Source of the DNA: Spirochaetota bacterium
GTDB taxonomy: Bacteria; Spirochaetota; UBA4802; UBA5550
NCBI GenBank assembly: GCA_022704585.1
Contig: JAKJGD010000147.1
Location: forward strand, 1 to 5,939
Length of the DNA stretch: 5,939 nucleotides
Direction: 5' to 3'
The position numbers and the translations under genes were made by a program. The notes under the pieces were generated by a model. That model had not been told where the DNA came from and made no database searches. It was given only the letters and a program-made list of their open reading frames with translations. Shown piece by piece: positions 1 to 5,939 of the stretch (positions within the stretch are counted from its first letter, which is position 1; every line of letters begins with the position of its first letter).

Positions 1-2
1 CC

Positions 3-1670
3 GCAGTGGGGATCGGCTCGTCCGCCGGGCTGGACGTGTACGGATCAAGCCAGGCCTCTATCCAGATACTGCTCGACTCCGAGGAATCGTACCGGGTTCT
101 CACAGGGTCCAAGGTCATACAGACGGTTATCGGCGAGGAGATTACCAACTACGACATCGGCGGCGCAAAGATACTGGGAAAATGGACGGGGATCGTGGAC
201 ATCGTCGCCTGCGACAAGCTCCAGCTCATCAGCTGGGTCCACCTGATACAGGACACCTTTTGCACGGGCAGGCAGCTTTCCCGCATCTCGCGCGCGCCCG
301 GCGTCATCGCCGCCGCCAAAAAGGAAAGCCCCTCGATCGTGTTCAGCGAAACGACAATACGCGGCAACGTGGATGGCGGCATGTTCTGGCCCTTCAAGGA
401 GAGTTACTACGCCGCGGAAGCGCTGATTGGCGGCTTCGCCAAGCTGGGCGGCCGCCGCGTGCTTGTCATGGGGCCCCGAACCCACACCGGTCTCAGGTCG
501 CTGGCGAGCATCATCAAGGCGCGCGAACTCCTCCGCGTCGCGCACCGCACCGAGACGCACCAGATAATCGTCTTCGGGAAAAAATGGCAGCAGATCTCGA
601 ACATGACGGAAAGCGCGCAGATACAGCCCCGGGTCGACCTGATGAATGCCCTCCGGAAAAAATCGGGCGTGCGGGTCCACATGATAACGCACCCGGATGG
701 GCTCAGGTGCTTCGATGTCAACAGCACAGCCGACATCATCATGTATATAACGAATCAAAAGGCCTCACATACGGAATCGCTTTTCGCGGAAAAGAACACG
801 CAGTTCATTGTCGCCTCGTTCGAAGAGGCATTTGACCTGGCGAACCGGCTAATCGCGATGATCGATCCCCTCGCCGTTCCGGCGGAATTCGTCCCGCCCG
901 AAACACAGGCCTCGATCCCGCCCGATCCGGCCGAGCCCTATGACATCGTTGATTCCATTATCGAAAACACCTTCGACTGCGGCTCATTCATCGAGTTTTA
1001 CCGGGACATGAACAACCCGATTACGGGACCCAACCTTATCACGGGCCTTGCCACGCTGGCAGGCCGCACGGTGGGCATAATCGCGGACCAGCCGCTCCTC
1101 AAGGGCGGCGGCGCCGATGCATTCGGCACGGAAAAATTCCGGGTGTTTACCGAGTTCCTGAACCTGAACAGAGTGCCGCTCATCATGCTCTCCAACTCGT
1201 CGGGCTTCGTCCCCGGCTCCCAGCAGGAGCGCCACCGGATCCAGGCCATCGGCGCCGAGTCCCTTGACGCCAACATCACGGGCACGATCCCCGTGGTGAG
1301 CGTGGTCCTGAATCAGAATTACGGCGGCCGCCTCATCCACGCCTACAACAAGTTTTTACGACCCGGCATCGTATACCTGGCGCTCGAGCAGTCCATCATG
1401 GCTGTTATCGGCGTCGATGCGGCATTCGACCTCCTCTATGGCAGGAAGTACGCGAGGCTCATTGAAAAGGGCGAGATGGAGCGCGCCGAAGACCTCAGGT
1501 CTCGGTTCGCGGAAACGTATCTGGAAAAAGCGCGCGCCTCAAACGACGGGATCGATTCAAGCCTGGTTGACTGGACAGTACCGTCAGCGGCAGCGCTGCG
1601 GGACCACCTGATCAGGGGGCTCGACCTGGCGATACGGCGATGCGTTGAAGCCTTCGGCGGAAAACTCTGA
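3..1670 (+). CDS. Acyl-CoA carboxylase carboxyltransferase subunit, 5'-partial, with an extra central module
   Basis: This is the carboxyltransferase (beta) subunit type of biotin-dependent acyl-CoA carboxylases or decarboxylases (propionyl-CoA carboxylase PccB, MmdA), which moves CO2 between carboxybiotin and an acyl-CoA in the cytoplasm. The frame is open from base 3, so the gene starts upstream. The GTG at 6 is only an in-frame valine, because the protein begins in the middle of the N-terminal lobe. Residues are counted from that GTG. GSSAGLDVYG (5-13) sits where PccB has its CAGGA-Y loop, followed by LTGSKVIQTVIGEEI (32-46) and the IGGAK segment (51-55). The C-terminal lobe runs from about 312 to 550: FDCGSFIEF (323-331), GRTVGIIADQP (353-363), SGFVPGSQQE (399-408), the GAE oxyanion-type site (416-418) and NYGG (438-441). 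Residues about 86-290 far exceed the usual lobe linker and resemble a further degenerate crotonase unit. Biotin carboxylase and biotin carrier partners are not visible. The family assignment is firm; the acyl substrate is unknown. Confidence 0.92.
   Translation, partial: AVGIGSSAGLDVYGSSQASIQILLDSEESYRVLTGSKVIQTVIGEEITNYDIGGAKILGKWTGIVDIVACDKLQLISWVHLIQDTFCTGRQLSRISRAPGVIAAAKKESPSIVFSETTIRGNVDGGMFWPFKESYYAAEALIGGFAKLGGRRVLVMGPRTHTGLRSLASIIKARELLRVAHRTETHQIIVFGKKWQQISNMTESAQIQPRVDLMNALRKKSGVRVHMITHPDGLRCFDVNSTADIIMYITNQKASHTESLFAEKNTQFIVASFEEAFDLANRLIAMIDPLAVPAEFVPPETQASIPPDPAEPYDIVDSIIENTFDCGSFIEFYRDMNNPITGPNLITGLATLAGRTVGIIADQPLLKGGGADAFGTEKFRVFTEFLNLNRVPLIMLSNSSGFVPGSQQERHRIQAIGAESLDANITGTIPVVSVVLNQNYGGRLIHAYNKFLRPGIVYLALEQSIMAVIGVDAAFDLLYGRKYARLIEKGEMERAEDLRSRFAETYLEKARASNDGIDSSLVDWTVPSAAALRDHLIRGLDLAIRRCVEAFGGKL
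369..875 (+). other. Extra crotonase-like module within the carboxyltransferase (internal duplication)
   Basis: Residues about 122-290 of the carboxyltransferase (counted from the GTG at 6) fall between the two canonical lobes. The first half repeats the start of the C-terminal lobe: VDGGMF..F, then LIGGFAKLGGRRVLVMG, aligns with FDCGSF..F, then LITGLATLAGRTVGIIA at 323-360. The second half resembles the end of an N-terminal lobe: a beta-strand and turn at VRVHMITHPDGL (222-233), TADIIMYITN (241-250), then FIVASFEEAFDLANRLIAMID (267-287), which parallels VDIVACDKLQLISWVHLIQD (64-83). The internal similarity is seen by eye. The interpretation as a degenerate third crotonase fold is inference. 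The SGF-PG and NYGG motifs of the real C-lobe are missing here, so the module is probably structural rather than catalytic. Confidence 0.5.
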
Positions 1671-1681
1671 CAGGGACATTC

Positions 1682-2041
1682 TCACCCGATCATTTCATCC
1701 GCGGTGTCTTTCGTGATGCGCACCCATTCGGGATCCGCGAACCGTTCCCCATCCCAGCGCAGGCGCACCAGGTCGAAGGATTCCTGATAATGGTCGAGCT
1801 TTGATCCGCGGTCGGGACAGTGCTCTATAAAAAGCGTCTTCCCGGGGTCAAGGCCGAACTCTTTCACAATGACGGTCGCGAGACCGGCGATGAAGCTTGT
1901 AACGCTCGTCCCGGGATTCTCCTCGAACAACTCCGAGGCAATGACAATCGTTTCGTCTTTCTTTTGAACGATTTTAAGCCCGCAGCGGGACGGTGCGCCC
2001 CACTGCCCCTTGAAATCAAACAGCCTGTCCTGATAGCTCAT
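1682..2041 (-). CDS. Conserved-looking 119-residue protein of unknown function
   Basis: I do not recognise a named family. The start is placed at ATG 2041-2039, giving a protein that begins MSYQDRLFDFKGQWG. A longer in-frame start at 2113 would add 24 basic residues that are only the shadow of the preceding gene. The chosen ATG overlaps the stop of that gene as ATGA (2041-2038), a sign of translational coupling. The protein has no signal peptide or membrane segment and looks like a compact alpha/beta domain. Distinctive segments are WGAPSRCGLKI (14-24), ELFEENPGTSVTSFIAGLA (37-55), FIEHCPDRGSK (71-81) and the C-terminal WDGERFADPEWVRIT (96-110). The pattern of Trp, Pro, Gly and charged residues looks like a genuine conserved fold rather than noise. 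It probably acts in the cytoplasm together with the membrane protein encoded just upstream. Its stop lies 11 bases from that of the convergent carboxyltransferase. Confidence 0.8.
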   Translation of the reverse strand: MSYQDRLFDFKGQWGAPSRCGLKIVQKKDETIVIASELFEENPGTSVTSFIAGLATVIVKEFGLDPGKTLFIEHCPDRGSKLDHYQESFDLVRLRWDGERFADPEWVRITKDTADEMIG

Positions 2042-2463
2042 ACGGTGCCCGACCTTACCTTTCCCAGCCTGTCCGCCCAGTTTTCCGGGAAGCCTTCGTA
2101 ATAACCGGTCCATCGCATTCCCTGCCTGGCATAATACCGGTGGGCATACGCGACCCGGGAAACGGAGGGTATTCCCACGACAAGCAGGTAGAGTGGACCA
2201 AGAATCCGGGACTGGACGGAATGGCCGAATTCATGGAGTTTATTGCGCTCATCAAGAAGGAACAGTTCGTTACCGATGTCCGACCAGAATATGAAAAAGC
2301 CCAGTGACACGGCGCCGCTCCTGACCTTTATGAACATCCGGCTGCGCTCCAAGGAGCGTTCCATAATCGATCCGTGCACAGCATGGATGAGCAGATTCGC
2401 GACGCCCAGAATGTTCTGGGGAAGCTCCCACAGGAAAAGTATGATGTTAGCCACAGCGTTCAT
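2038..2463 (-). CDS. Small membrane protein with an HEFGH zinc-metallopeptidase-like motif
   Basis: A complete 141-residue protein starts at ATG 2463-2461, with an AGGAG ribosome site about 11 bases upstream. Residues 5-28 form a hydrophobic segment containing the LFLWELPQN sequence, and 86-104 (ILGPLYLLVVGIPS) form a second. Between them lies KLHEFGHSVQSRILGP (75-90), where HEFGH (77-81) matches the HExxH zinc-binding and catalytic motif of metallopeptidases. The C-terminal segment PENWADRLGKV (126-136) could supply a third metal ligand (Glu127 or Asp131). I recall uncharacterised short membrane proteins of similar layout (LPQN near the N-terminus, HE-GH before a GPLYLL helix, and a WAD-LG tail), but know no assigned function. 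It is much shorter than S2P or M48 proteases, so peptidase activity is possible but unproven. It is the first gene of a two-gene unit and ends in an ATGA overlap with the next. Confidence 0.85.
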   Translation of the reverse strand: MNAVANIILFLWELPQNILGVANLLIHAVHGSIMERSLERSRMFIKVRSGAVSLGFFIFWSDIGNELFLLDERNKLHEFGHSVQSRILGPLYLLVVGIPSVSRVAYAHRYYARQGMRWTGYYEGFPENWADRLGKVRSGTV

Positions 2464-2580
2464 ATAGCCAGCCTGACACTCCTGCTCTCATCATGCGAGC
2501 AAACGACATGGCGCAAATTTTATCAAGATTTTTTTCACAGGCCGTTTCTGGCTGACCCCGTACCATCGTCAGAAATAGAG

Positions 2581-2609
2581 TTGACAGCAATTTAAAAAAC
2601 GATGAAAAT
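2581..2609 (+). promoter_or_regulatory. Candidate sigma70-type promoter of the exporter/ACP/ketosynthase operon
   Basis: TTGACA at 2581-2586 is a perfect -35 hexamer. After 17 bases, GAAAAT at 2604-2609 matches the -10 consensus at four of six positions. The region lies in an AT-rich part of the gap between the divergent units. Transcription would begin near 2616, downstream of the ATG at 2602 but upstream of the ATG at 2671. This fits the shorter start chosen for the ATPase. The assignment is by pattern only. Confidence 0.35.
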
Positions 2610-2670
2610 CCATGATACTGCCGGCAATGCCGGGCGGGTTAGCGAGGGTGGGGAGGTGCTTGCCGACCAG

Positions 2671-3594
2671 ATGATCCAGATACAACGCCTGCATAAAGCG
2701 TACGATGACGTTATCGCCTTGCGTGACATTGACCTGATCATCAGGAAAGGCGCTATTACCGGGCTCCTGGGACCCAACGGCGCGGGCAAGACCACGCTTG
2801 TGTCAATTCTGACCGGAATACTGAAAAAGACATCAGGCCATGTTATCATCAACGGCATGGATCTCGACCGGGAGGCGGACGGGATCAAGTCGATCACCGG
2901 CATGGTGCCCCAGACCCTGGCGCTGTACCCGCTCCTGTCGCCCCATGAAAACCTCGAGTATTTCGGCGCCCTGTACGGCCTCAGCGGCAAACGGCTGAAA
3001 GAACGCATGGAGTTCGCCATAGAGGTCGCCTCGCTCCGCTCCTTCCTCCACCGGCGCGCCGGTAAATGCTCCGGCGGAATGCAGCGGCGCCTCAACCTTG
3101 CCATCGGCCTTTTGAACGAGCCGAAGATCCTGTACCTCGACGAGCCAACCGTGGGTGTTGATGCTCAGTCCCGCCAGTACATGCTTGACATGATACGAAA
3201 GATAAATCTCGAGCGGGGAACAACTATCATCTACACCTCGCATTACATAAGCGAGATAGAGCAGATATCCGATGATATCGTCATCATTGACGAGGGAAGC
3301 ATCATCCTGAACAACACAAAGGAAACCATTCTATCGTCAGGCGACGCCTGCGCGATTCAAATTGACCCGGCCGACGCCTCCATCGGAAAAGCGCTGCGCG
3401 GCATACCCGGGGTCACCGTGGAGTCAGGGACAATATATATCGATCGAAACGAAGAGCTTTATTCCAACATCATCCAGGCACTGTCGCTCCTGCGTGAAAA
3501 CAGGATCGGCATAATGAACATGCGGTACAACACCAACAGGCTGGAAGAGTTGTACCTCCATCTGACCAGCAGGCAGCTCAGGGACAACGAATGA
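2671..3594 (+). CDS. ABC-2 type exporter, ATP-binding protein
   Basis: This is the cytoplasmic ATPase that powers the permease encoded next to it. The start at 2671 gives 307 residues and the typical opening MIQIQRLHKAYDDVIALRDI. GGGAGG-like bases (GGGAGG at 2651-2656) lie 14 bases upstream, a rather long spacing. An in-frame ATG at 2602 would add 23 polar residues but has no ribosome site and sits inside the candidate promoter. Counting from 2671: Walker A GPNGAGKT (34-41), Q-loop Gln81 in MVPQ, signature CSGGMQRRL (133-141), Walker B ILYLDEP (153-159), D-loop VGVDA (161-165) and H-loop His191 in YTSHY. All catalytic elements are intact. The SGGM-RRL signature and the roughly 85-residue C-terminal extension are typical of the DrrA/NatA-like ABC-2 exporters for drugs, lipids and polyketides. 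The stop overlaps the permease start by four bases, so the two are translationally coupled. Confidence 0.93.
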   Translation: MIQIQRLHKAYDDVIALRDIDLIIRKGAITGLLGPNGAGKTTLVSILTGILKKTSGHVIINGMDLDREADGIKSITGMVPQTLALYPLLSPHENLEYFGALYGLSGKRLKERMEFAIEVASLRSFLHRRAGKCSGGMQRRLNLAIGLLNEPKILYLDEPTVGVDAQSRQYMLDMIRKINLERGTTIIYTSHYISEIEQISDDIVIIDEGSIILNNTKETILSSGDACAIQIDPADASIGKALRGIPGVTVESGTIYIDRNEELYSNIIQALSLLRENRIGIMNMRYNTNRLEELYLHLTSRQLRDNE

Positions 3595-4805
3595 TCCGTA
3601 TACTGTACATTATCAGGAAGGAAGTGACCGAGATTCTCCGTGACCCGCAGTCTCTCGTCCTCCTCATTGCGATGCCGGTAACCTTCGTGCTGGTGATGTC
3701 GCTCTCGATGCAGGCGCTCTTCCAGCCCGGCTCCGATTTCAAGATCAAGATCATCGCCGCAGACCTCGACAGGAGCGCCGAGTCGGTACAATTCCTGGAA
3801 ACCCTGAAAAAGTTAAAGAACTTCACAATAACCGTCTCGGACGCGGTCACCTCCCAGGACCATGTCCTCGGCGCCATACGGGAAGGCACGTATAACTTCG
3901 GGCTTGTCATCAACAGGAATTTTTCCGCCCACATCAGGGAGATCAACCGGTCAGTGCCGGGTGAACCGATGACCGTGTATATCGAGCCGGCCATACAGCT
4001 GTCCATCCAGATGGGGGTGAAGAACCAGCTGGTCATGGAGCTGATGAAGCTGAGGGCCCACACCTTCTTTGAAAAAAACGCCGCCCTGCTCTCATACGCC
4101 GGCTTCAGGGAGGAAAGCTTCATGCCGCCCCTCGAGCGCCTGGCGGGCACGCGGTACGTATACAAGGACGGACGGGACACGGCCATGCCCAACGCGACCC
4201 AGCAGAGCGTGCCGGCCTGGCTCGTCTTCTCGATGTACTTCATCGTGATCCCCATATCCCTTATATTTCATACCGAGAAGAACAACGGCACCCTGTCGCG
4301 CATGAGGAGCATCAACATCAGGAACGGGTACCTGATCGGCGGCAAGATATTTTCGTATTACATCATCAGCTTGATACAGGTGGCCTGCATGATGTGCGTC
4401 GGCCGTTTCCTGGTGCCGCTGCTGGGCGGCGACGCCTTACGTATCGGCAGCTCACCGCTCGCCCTGTACCTCATGGCGTCCTGCGTGGGCCTCAACGCAA
4501 TCTCCTACGGGCTGCTGGTATCCGCGTCATCAAAAAACACGCAGATGGCAGGGTCCCTCGGGGTCATACTCGTCATCATTTTCGCCGCCATCGGCGGGAT
4601 CATGGTCCCGAAATTCGTGATGCCGGCCGTCATGCAGGACCTCTCGATCATCTCTCCCCTTGCGTGGGGGCTGGATGGATTTCTCAATATCATGCTCAGG
4701 AGCGGGAGCGTCGCGGACATCATGCCCCAATGCGCCCTCCTGTCAGCAACCAGCGCCGTCATGCTCGCGGCGACGGGCATTGTGCTGAAGAAAAAAATAT
4801 TATGA
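3591..4805 (+). CDS. ABC-2 type exporter, permease protein
   Basis: A 404-residue inner-membrane permease pairs with the preceding ATPase. It begins in an ATGA overlap with that gene and has an AGGGA ribosome site (3580-3584) six bases upstream. The layout is that of the ABC2_membrane_3 group (YhhJ/YbhR/NatB type): one N-terminal helix (about 22-44), a large non-cytoplasmic domain (about 45-205), then five hydrophobic segments at about 208-227, 250-277, 288-312, 318-343 and 378-399. After the second helix, HTEKNNGTLSRMRS (227-240) corresponds to the family's E-GTL-R cytoplasmic coupling segment. ISPLAWGLDGF (354-364) is the usual conserved segment before the last helix. One permease and one ATPase imply either a homodimeric permease or a second permease elsewhere. 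The ACP and ketosynthase downstream suggest that an acyl or polyketide-type molecule is exported. The substrate is inference. Confidence 0.92.
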   Translation: MIRILYIIRKEVTEILRDPQSLVLLIAMPVTFVLVMSLSMQALFQPGSDFKIKIIAADLDRSAESVQFLETLKKLKNFTITVSDAVTSQDHVLGAIREGTYNFGLVINRNFSAHIREINRSVPGEPMTVYIEPAIQLSIQMGVKNQLVMELMKLRAHTFFEKNAALLSYAGFREESFMPPLERLAGTRYVYKDGRDTAMPNATQQSVPAWLVFSMYFIVIPISLIFHTEKNNGTLSRMRSINIRNGYLIGGKIFSYYIISLIQVACMMCVGRFLVPLLGGDALRIGSSPLALYLMASCVGLNAISYGLLVSASSKNTQMAGSLGVILVIIFAAIGGIMVPKFVMPAVMQDLSIISPLAWGLDGFLNIMLRSGSVADIMPQCALLSATSAVMLAATGIVLKKKIL

Positions 4806-4818
4806 CAAGGGTACGGCC

Positions 4819-5085
4819 ATGAAAGGATCATCGGATGAAAAACTGAAACGGGAGCTGAAAGAGCTTATAATCGAAGAATGCGATCTCGACATCACAGTTG
4901 AGGACATTAATGACGACGACACATTGTTCGGATCGGATTCGCCGATCGGGCTGGATTCCGTGGACGCCTTACAGATTTCCATAGCCGTCCAGAACAAGTA
5001 CGGAGTTGTCATCACCGACAGCAAGGTCCTGAGAAGAGTGATGAAAAGCATAAATACCTTCGCGGACTATATACAACCGGAGTAA
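4819..5085 (+). CDS. Acyl carrier protein
   Basis: This is a stand-alone 88-residue acyl carrier protein, acidic and helical, that would carry growing acyl chains on a phosphopantetheine arm in the cytoplasm. Ser47 in GLDSVDALQIS (44-54) is the attachment site. Typical features around it are TLFGSDSPIGLDS (loop before helix II), VQNKYGVVI (helix II into loop) and a C-terminal helix with SINTFADYIQ. It starts 13 bases after the permease stop with an AAGGG ribosome site seven bases upstream. The core reads DSVDALQIS rather than the DSLDTVELVM of the housekeeping fatty-acid ACP. A D-S-[IV]-D-A-L motif is what I associate with ACPs of aryl polyene and other specialised fatty-acyl pathways. It is therefore probably dedicated to the neighbouring ketosynthase rather than to bulk fatty-acid synthesis. 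A phosphopantetheinyl transferase is needed but not visible here. Confidence 0.93.
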   Translation: MKGSSDEKLKRELKELIIEECDLDITVEDINDDDTLFGSDSPIGLDSVDALQISIAVQNKYGVVITDSKVLRRVMKSINTFADYIQPE

Positions 5086-5091
5086 CGGCAC

Positions 5092-5939
5092 ATGGAAATC
5101 GCTTTTATCCGCGGAAGCGCGGTCACCTGCTCTCTCGGCGAGAATATCGACGACATTATCGCCCGCGTCAGGAACAGGGAATGCAAGACGACGGAACTGC
5201 CGATCTCGATCGCGAAATTGAACTACACCAGGCCCTATTACAAGATCCCGGGCGGAAGCGGCGAGCGGGAATCCGACCTTGAAGGATATTTTTACCGGAT
5301 CCTGTTCAGCACCGTCACCCGGGCGATCGAAAGCGCGGGCCTGTCCGCTGACGAGGTCCGGGGGAGCGCGCTCTTTTTCGGCTCCACGTCAATCGACATG
5401 CCGATGTTCGAGATGACCTATAAAATGCGCGAAAATAAAAACGGGAAAATCCTGTCGCACGAGTCGCCCGGGTACGGAAAAATAGCCGGGATCGTGGCCG
5501 AAAAATTCGGCATCACGGGGCCCTGCTACACCTTCACCACGGCCTGCACCTCCAGCGCGAACTGCCTGCTTTACGCGACATCCATGATCCAGGCCGGGCG
5601 TATCGAGCGGGCGATCGTGGTCGGGTACGACCTGTTTAACGAGGTCGGCTTTTACGGATTTGAATCCATGAAGCTCATCGAGCCCTTCACGTACAAGCCC
5701 TTTGATAAAAACAGGATCGGCATTATCATGGGAGAGGGATGCGGCGCCGTGGTGCTGGACAGGAAAAGCAGGACCGGACGAGAGTTCCGCTTCCTTGGGG
5801 GGTCAAACGCATGCGACACCTTCAACGTCACGACCCACAACATAGAGGGCGACGACATCGCCTACACGATACTGGATGCACTGAAGAGCTGCGGCCTGAC
5901 CGTGCGGGACGTCGACGCGATCAAGGCGCACGCGACCGG
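5092..5939 (+). CDS. Beta-ketoacyl-ACP synthase (FabF/KAS II-like), 3'-partial
   Basis: This is a condensing enzyme of the thiolase fold, which extends an acyl chain by decarboxylative condensation with a malonyl-ACP. It begins at ATG 5092, six bases after the ACP stop, with GGAG (5079-5082) nine bases upstream. The 282 residues present run to the window edge without a stop; the family is usually about 390-420 residues. Visible motifs are the N-terminal MEIAFIRGSAVTCSLGENID, the catalytic Cys152 in FTTACTSSANC (148-158), DKNRIGIIMGEGCGAVVL (205-222, the family's D--R-G---GEGa---vL segment) and IKAHAT (277-282), whose His280 is the first active-site histidine. The second histidine and the conserved lysine lie beyond the window. 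The active-site Cys and first His argue for a full ketosynthase rather than a chain-length factor. It is stand-alone (type II) and divergent from housekeeping FabF, which fits specialised lipid or polyene synthesis with the adjacent ACP. Confidence 0.93.
   Translation, partial: MEIAFIRGSAVTCSLGENIDDIIARVRNRECKTTELPISIAKLNYTRPYYKIPGGSGERESDLEGYFYRILFSTVTRAIESAGLSADEVRGSALFFGSTSIDMPMFEMTYKMRENKNGKILSHESPGYGKIAGIVAEKFGITGPCYTFTTACTSSANCLLYATSMIQAGRIERAIVVGYDLFNEVGFYGFESMKLIEPFTYKPFDKNRIGIIMGEGCGAVVLDRKSRTGREFRFLGGSNACDTFNVTTHNIEGDDIAYTILDALKSCGLTVRDVDAIKAHAT

Noticed and set aside
45..758. Long open frame on the - strand (237 codons) opposite the carboxyltransferase
   Set aside because: It is the antisense shadow of a GC-rich, clearly homologous gene. 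Its translation is rich in Arg, Asp and Ala without any family motif.
2042..2113. Upstream extension of the 119-residue gene to ATG 2113
   Set aside because: The extra 24 residues are arginine- and glycine-rich and lie wholly inside the preceding gene. The ATGA overlap at 2041-2038 is the natural start.
2517..2522. TAAAAT on the - strand as a -10 box for the HEFGH gene
   Set aside because: It is a good -10 match, but no TTGACA-like hexamer lies 16-18 bases upstream, so I could not support a promoter there.
2592..3104. 170-codon open frame on the - strand opposite the ABC ATPase
   Set aside because: It runs antisense to the Walker A, Q-loop and signature coding sequence and has no recognisable motif or supporting ribosome site.
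3578..4255. 225-codon open frame on the - strand opposite the permease
   Set aside because: The + strand carries an unmistakable ABC-2 permease here. The antisense product is rich in Ser, Arg and Trp with no coherent domain.
4394..4822. 142-codon + strand frame overlapping the permease end
   Set aside because: It is an out-of-frame shadow with an Arg/His/Pro-rich composition; the permease frame shows the real membrane helices.

Overview
This is a bacterial chromosomal window of moderately high G+C. It holds six genes in three transcriptional blocks. Nothing in it fixes the phylum. The compact operons, the type II (stand-alone) ACP and ketosynthase and the ABC-2 exporter would suit a Gram-negative environmental bacterium, but that is inference. 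I saw no tRNA, rRNA, CRISPR array, insertion sequence or phage gene.

Left block (1-1670, + strand): the 3' part of a biotin-dependent acyl-CoA carboxylase carboxyltransferase (PccB/MmdA-like). Its 5' end lies outside the window. The end of the N-terminal carboxyltransferase lobe and the whole C-terminal lobe are recognisable. About 175-200 extra residues sit between them, and these look like a degenerate third crotonase-fold module.

Middle block (1682-2463, - strand): two small genes joined by a 4-base ATGA overlap. The first is a membrane protein with a zinc-protease-type HEFGH motif. The second is a 119-residue soluble protein of unknown function. The second gene converges on the carboxyltransferase gene with only 11 bases between the stops.

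Right block (about 2581-5939, + strand): a tight operon of ABC-2 exporter ATPase, ABC-2 permease (4-base overlap), stand-alone acyl carrier protein (13-base gap) and beta-ketoacyl-ACP synthase (6-base gap, cut by the window end). A likely promoter with a perfect TTGACA -35 box lies just upstream. A dedicated ACP and ketosynthase co-transcribed with an exporter suggest assembly of a fatty-acyl or polyketide-type product (such as a polyene, resorcinol or unusual lipid) that is moved across or into the membrane by the ABC pair. The product cannot be named from this window. The carboxyltransferase could supply a malonyl-type extender, but it is separated by the two opposite-strand genes, so that link is speculative.
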